Shown: in pieces, positions 32,968 to 33,379 of the stretch
Layout: each line of letters begins with the position of its first letter
Position numbering within the stretch: the stretch's first letter is position 1
DNA from: Ferruginibacter sp.
GTDB taxonomy: Bacteria; Bacteroidota; Bacteroidia; Chitinophagales; Chitinophagaceae
Direction: 5' to 3'
DNA: 33,379 nucleotides
Assembly (NCBI GenBank): GCA_013141435.1
Contig: JABFQZ010000010.1
Location: 1 to 33,379 of the forward strand
Notes under the pieces: model-generated
Seen by the model: only the letters and a program-made list of their open reading frames with translations
Database searches by the model: none
Told to the model about the DNA's origin: nothing
Program-made: the position numbers and the translations under genes

Positions 32968-33379
32968 AAGGTGGTTATTTTAAATTAAAGGTACAAATAT
33001 TTAGATGCAAGGACGTAGGGTTTTACATAAAACTAAGTTTTATACAATAATATTTTGCAAATGATTAACTAATACTAATGGTTTAGTATTTATGATTATT
33101 TGTGTGAGTATTCATTTTTTTGATTTTTAAAAGCAAAAAATACCAATTTTACTTTGTAAATCATACATTGGTATATGCACATACTATACTAAAAAAAACT
33201 AGTGTTGACAAAATATTTATCAAAATCTCCGTAGGCTCAAAGCCACATATTAGGTAGTGTTCATAAAAGTGTGTAAATTGATTTTTGTATAAGCGGTTAA
33301 ATAATCAATTTTTTAATTTTCTTTTGAAGAAAAGAGTTGAAAATAAGATGCAACTCCTTTCCTCGCAAGTTTTTGTCCT
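32968..33379. other. Spacer upstream of the macroglobulin, to the window end
   Basis: About 410 bases without a recognisable gene. A near-consensus TACCTTTA (32993-32986, minus) with a TTG at 33010-33008 may be the macroglobulin promoter. ATACCAAT (33140-33147) and ATTGGTAT (33167-33174) form an inverted repeat that includes the third copy of ACATTGGTAT. The last 130 bases, from about 33250, change character and include AGTGTTCATAAAAGTGTGT, which is reminiscent of an insertion-sequence end, but no transposase can be read. Confidence 0.4.

Overview
The window looks like a stretch of chromosome from a low-GC member of the Bacteroidota, probably Chitinophagia/Sphingobacteriia-like; I cannot fix the family. 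The reasons are seven exact copies of the Bacteroidota -7 promoter word TAnnTTTG placed before genes, very AT-rich spacers without clear Shine-Dalgarno sequences, a SecA of about 1100 residues with a C-terminal zinc tail, a TonB-dependent receptor, a Haem_bd-type protein, and a very large alpha-2-macroglobulin. No rRNA, tRNA, CRISPR array, complete insertion sequence or phage gene was found.

Layout. 154-5834: etfB-etfA (minus strand) with a terminator behind them, a small TPR gene facing away from etfB, and secA (minus) with its own promoter and terminator. 6026-10669: plus-strand housekeeping genes, namely atpG, scpB, a diaminopimelate decarboxylase (lysA) and an alpha-oxoamine synthase that probably starts sphingolipid or sulfonolipid synthesis. 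10685-12394: a minus-strand pair, a METTL25-like methyltransferase and an exported thioredoxin. 12408-16498: plus-strand ubiX, an rluF-type pseudouridine synthase overlapping a class II Fic protein, a radical SAM protein of unknown substrate and a small exported protein. 16502-18115: a membrane-anchored GltB-like FMN/iron-sulfur protein (minus). 18615-26577: an envelope block with a large outer-membrane beta-barrel candidate, a haem-binding-domain protein, an unknown membrane-anchored protein, a TonB-dependent receptor and a DUF1761 membrane protein, closed by a strong terminator. 26851-32967: one 2038-residue exported alpha-2-macroglobulin (minus).

The left two thirds is mostly core metabolism and information processing; the right third is envelope-facing. 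The most unusual items are: a TonB/SusC-plug-like segment inside the alpha-2-macroglobulin; a large outer-membrane protein whose signal peptide is encoded but has no ATG, GTG or TTG in front of it; two genes whose -7 box lies exactly four bases before the ATG, which predicts leaderless mRNAs; an orphan atpG divergent from secA; and several short repeats and inverted repeats confined to the long spacers. No single undescribed multi-gene system stands out clearly. The best candidates are the plug-bearing macroglobulin and the haem-binding/unknown/TonB-receptor cluster.
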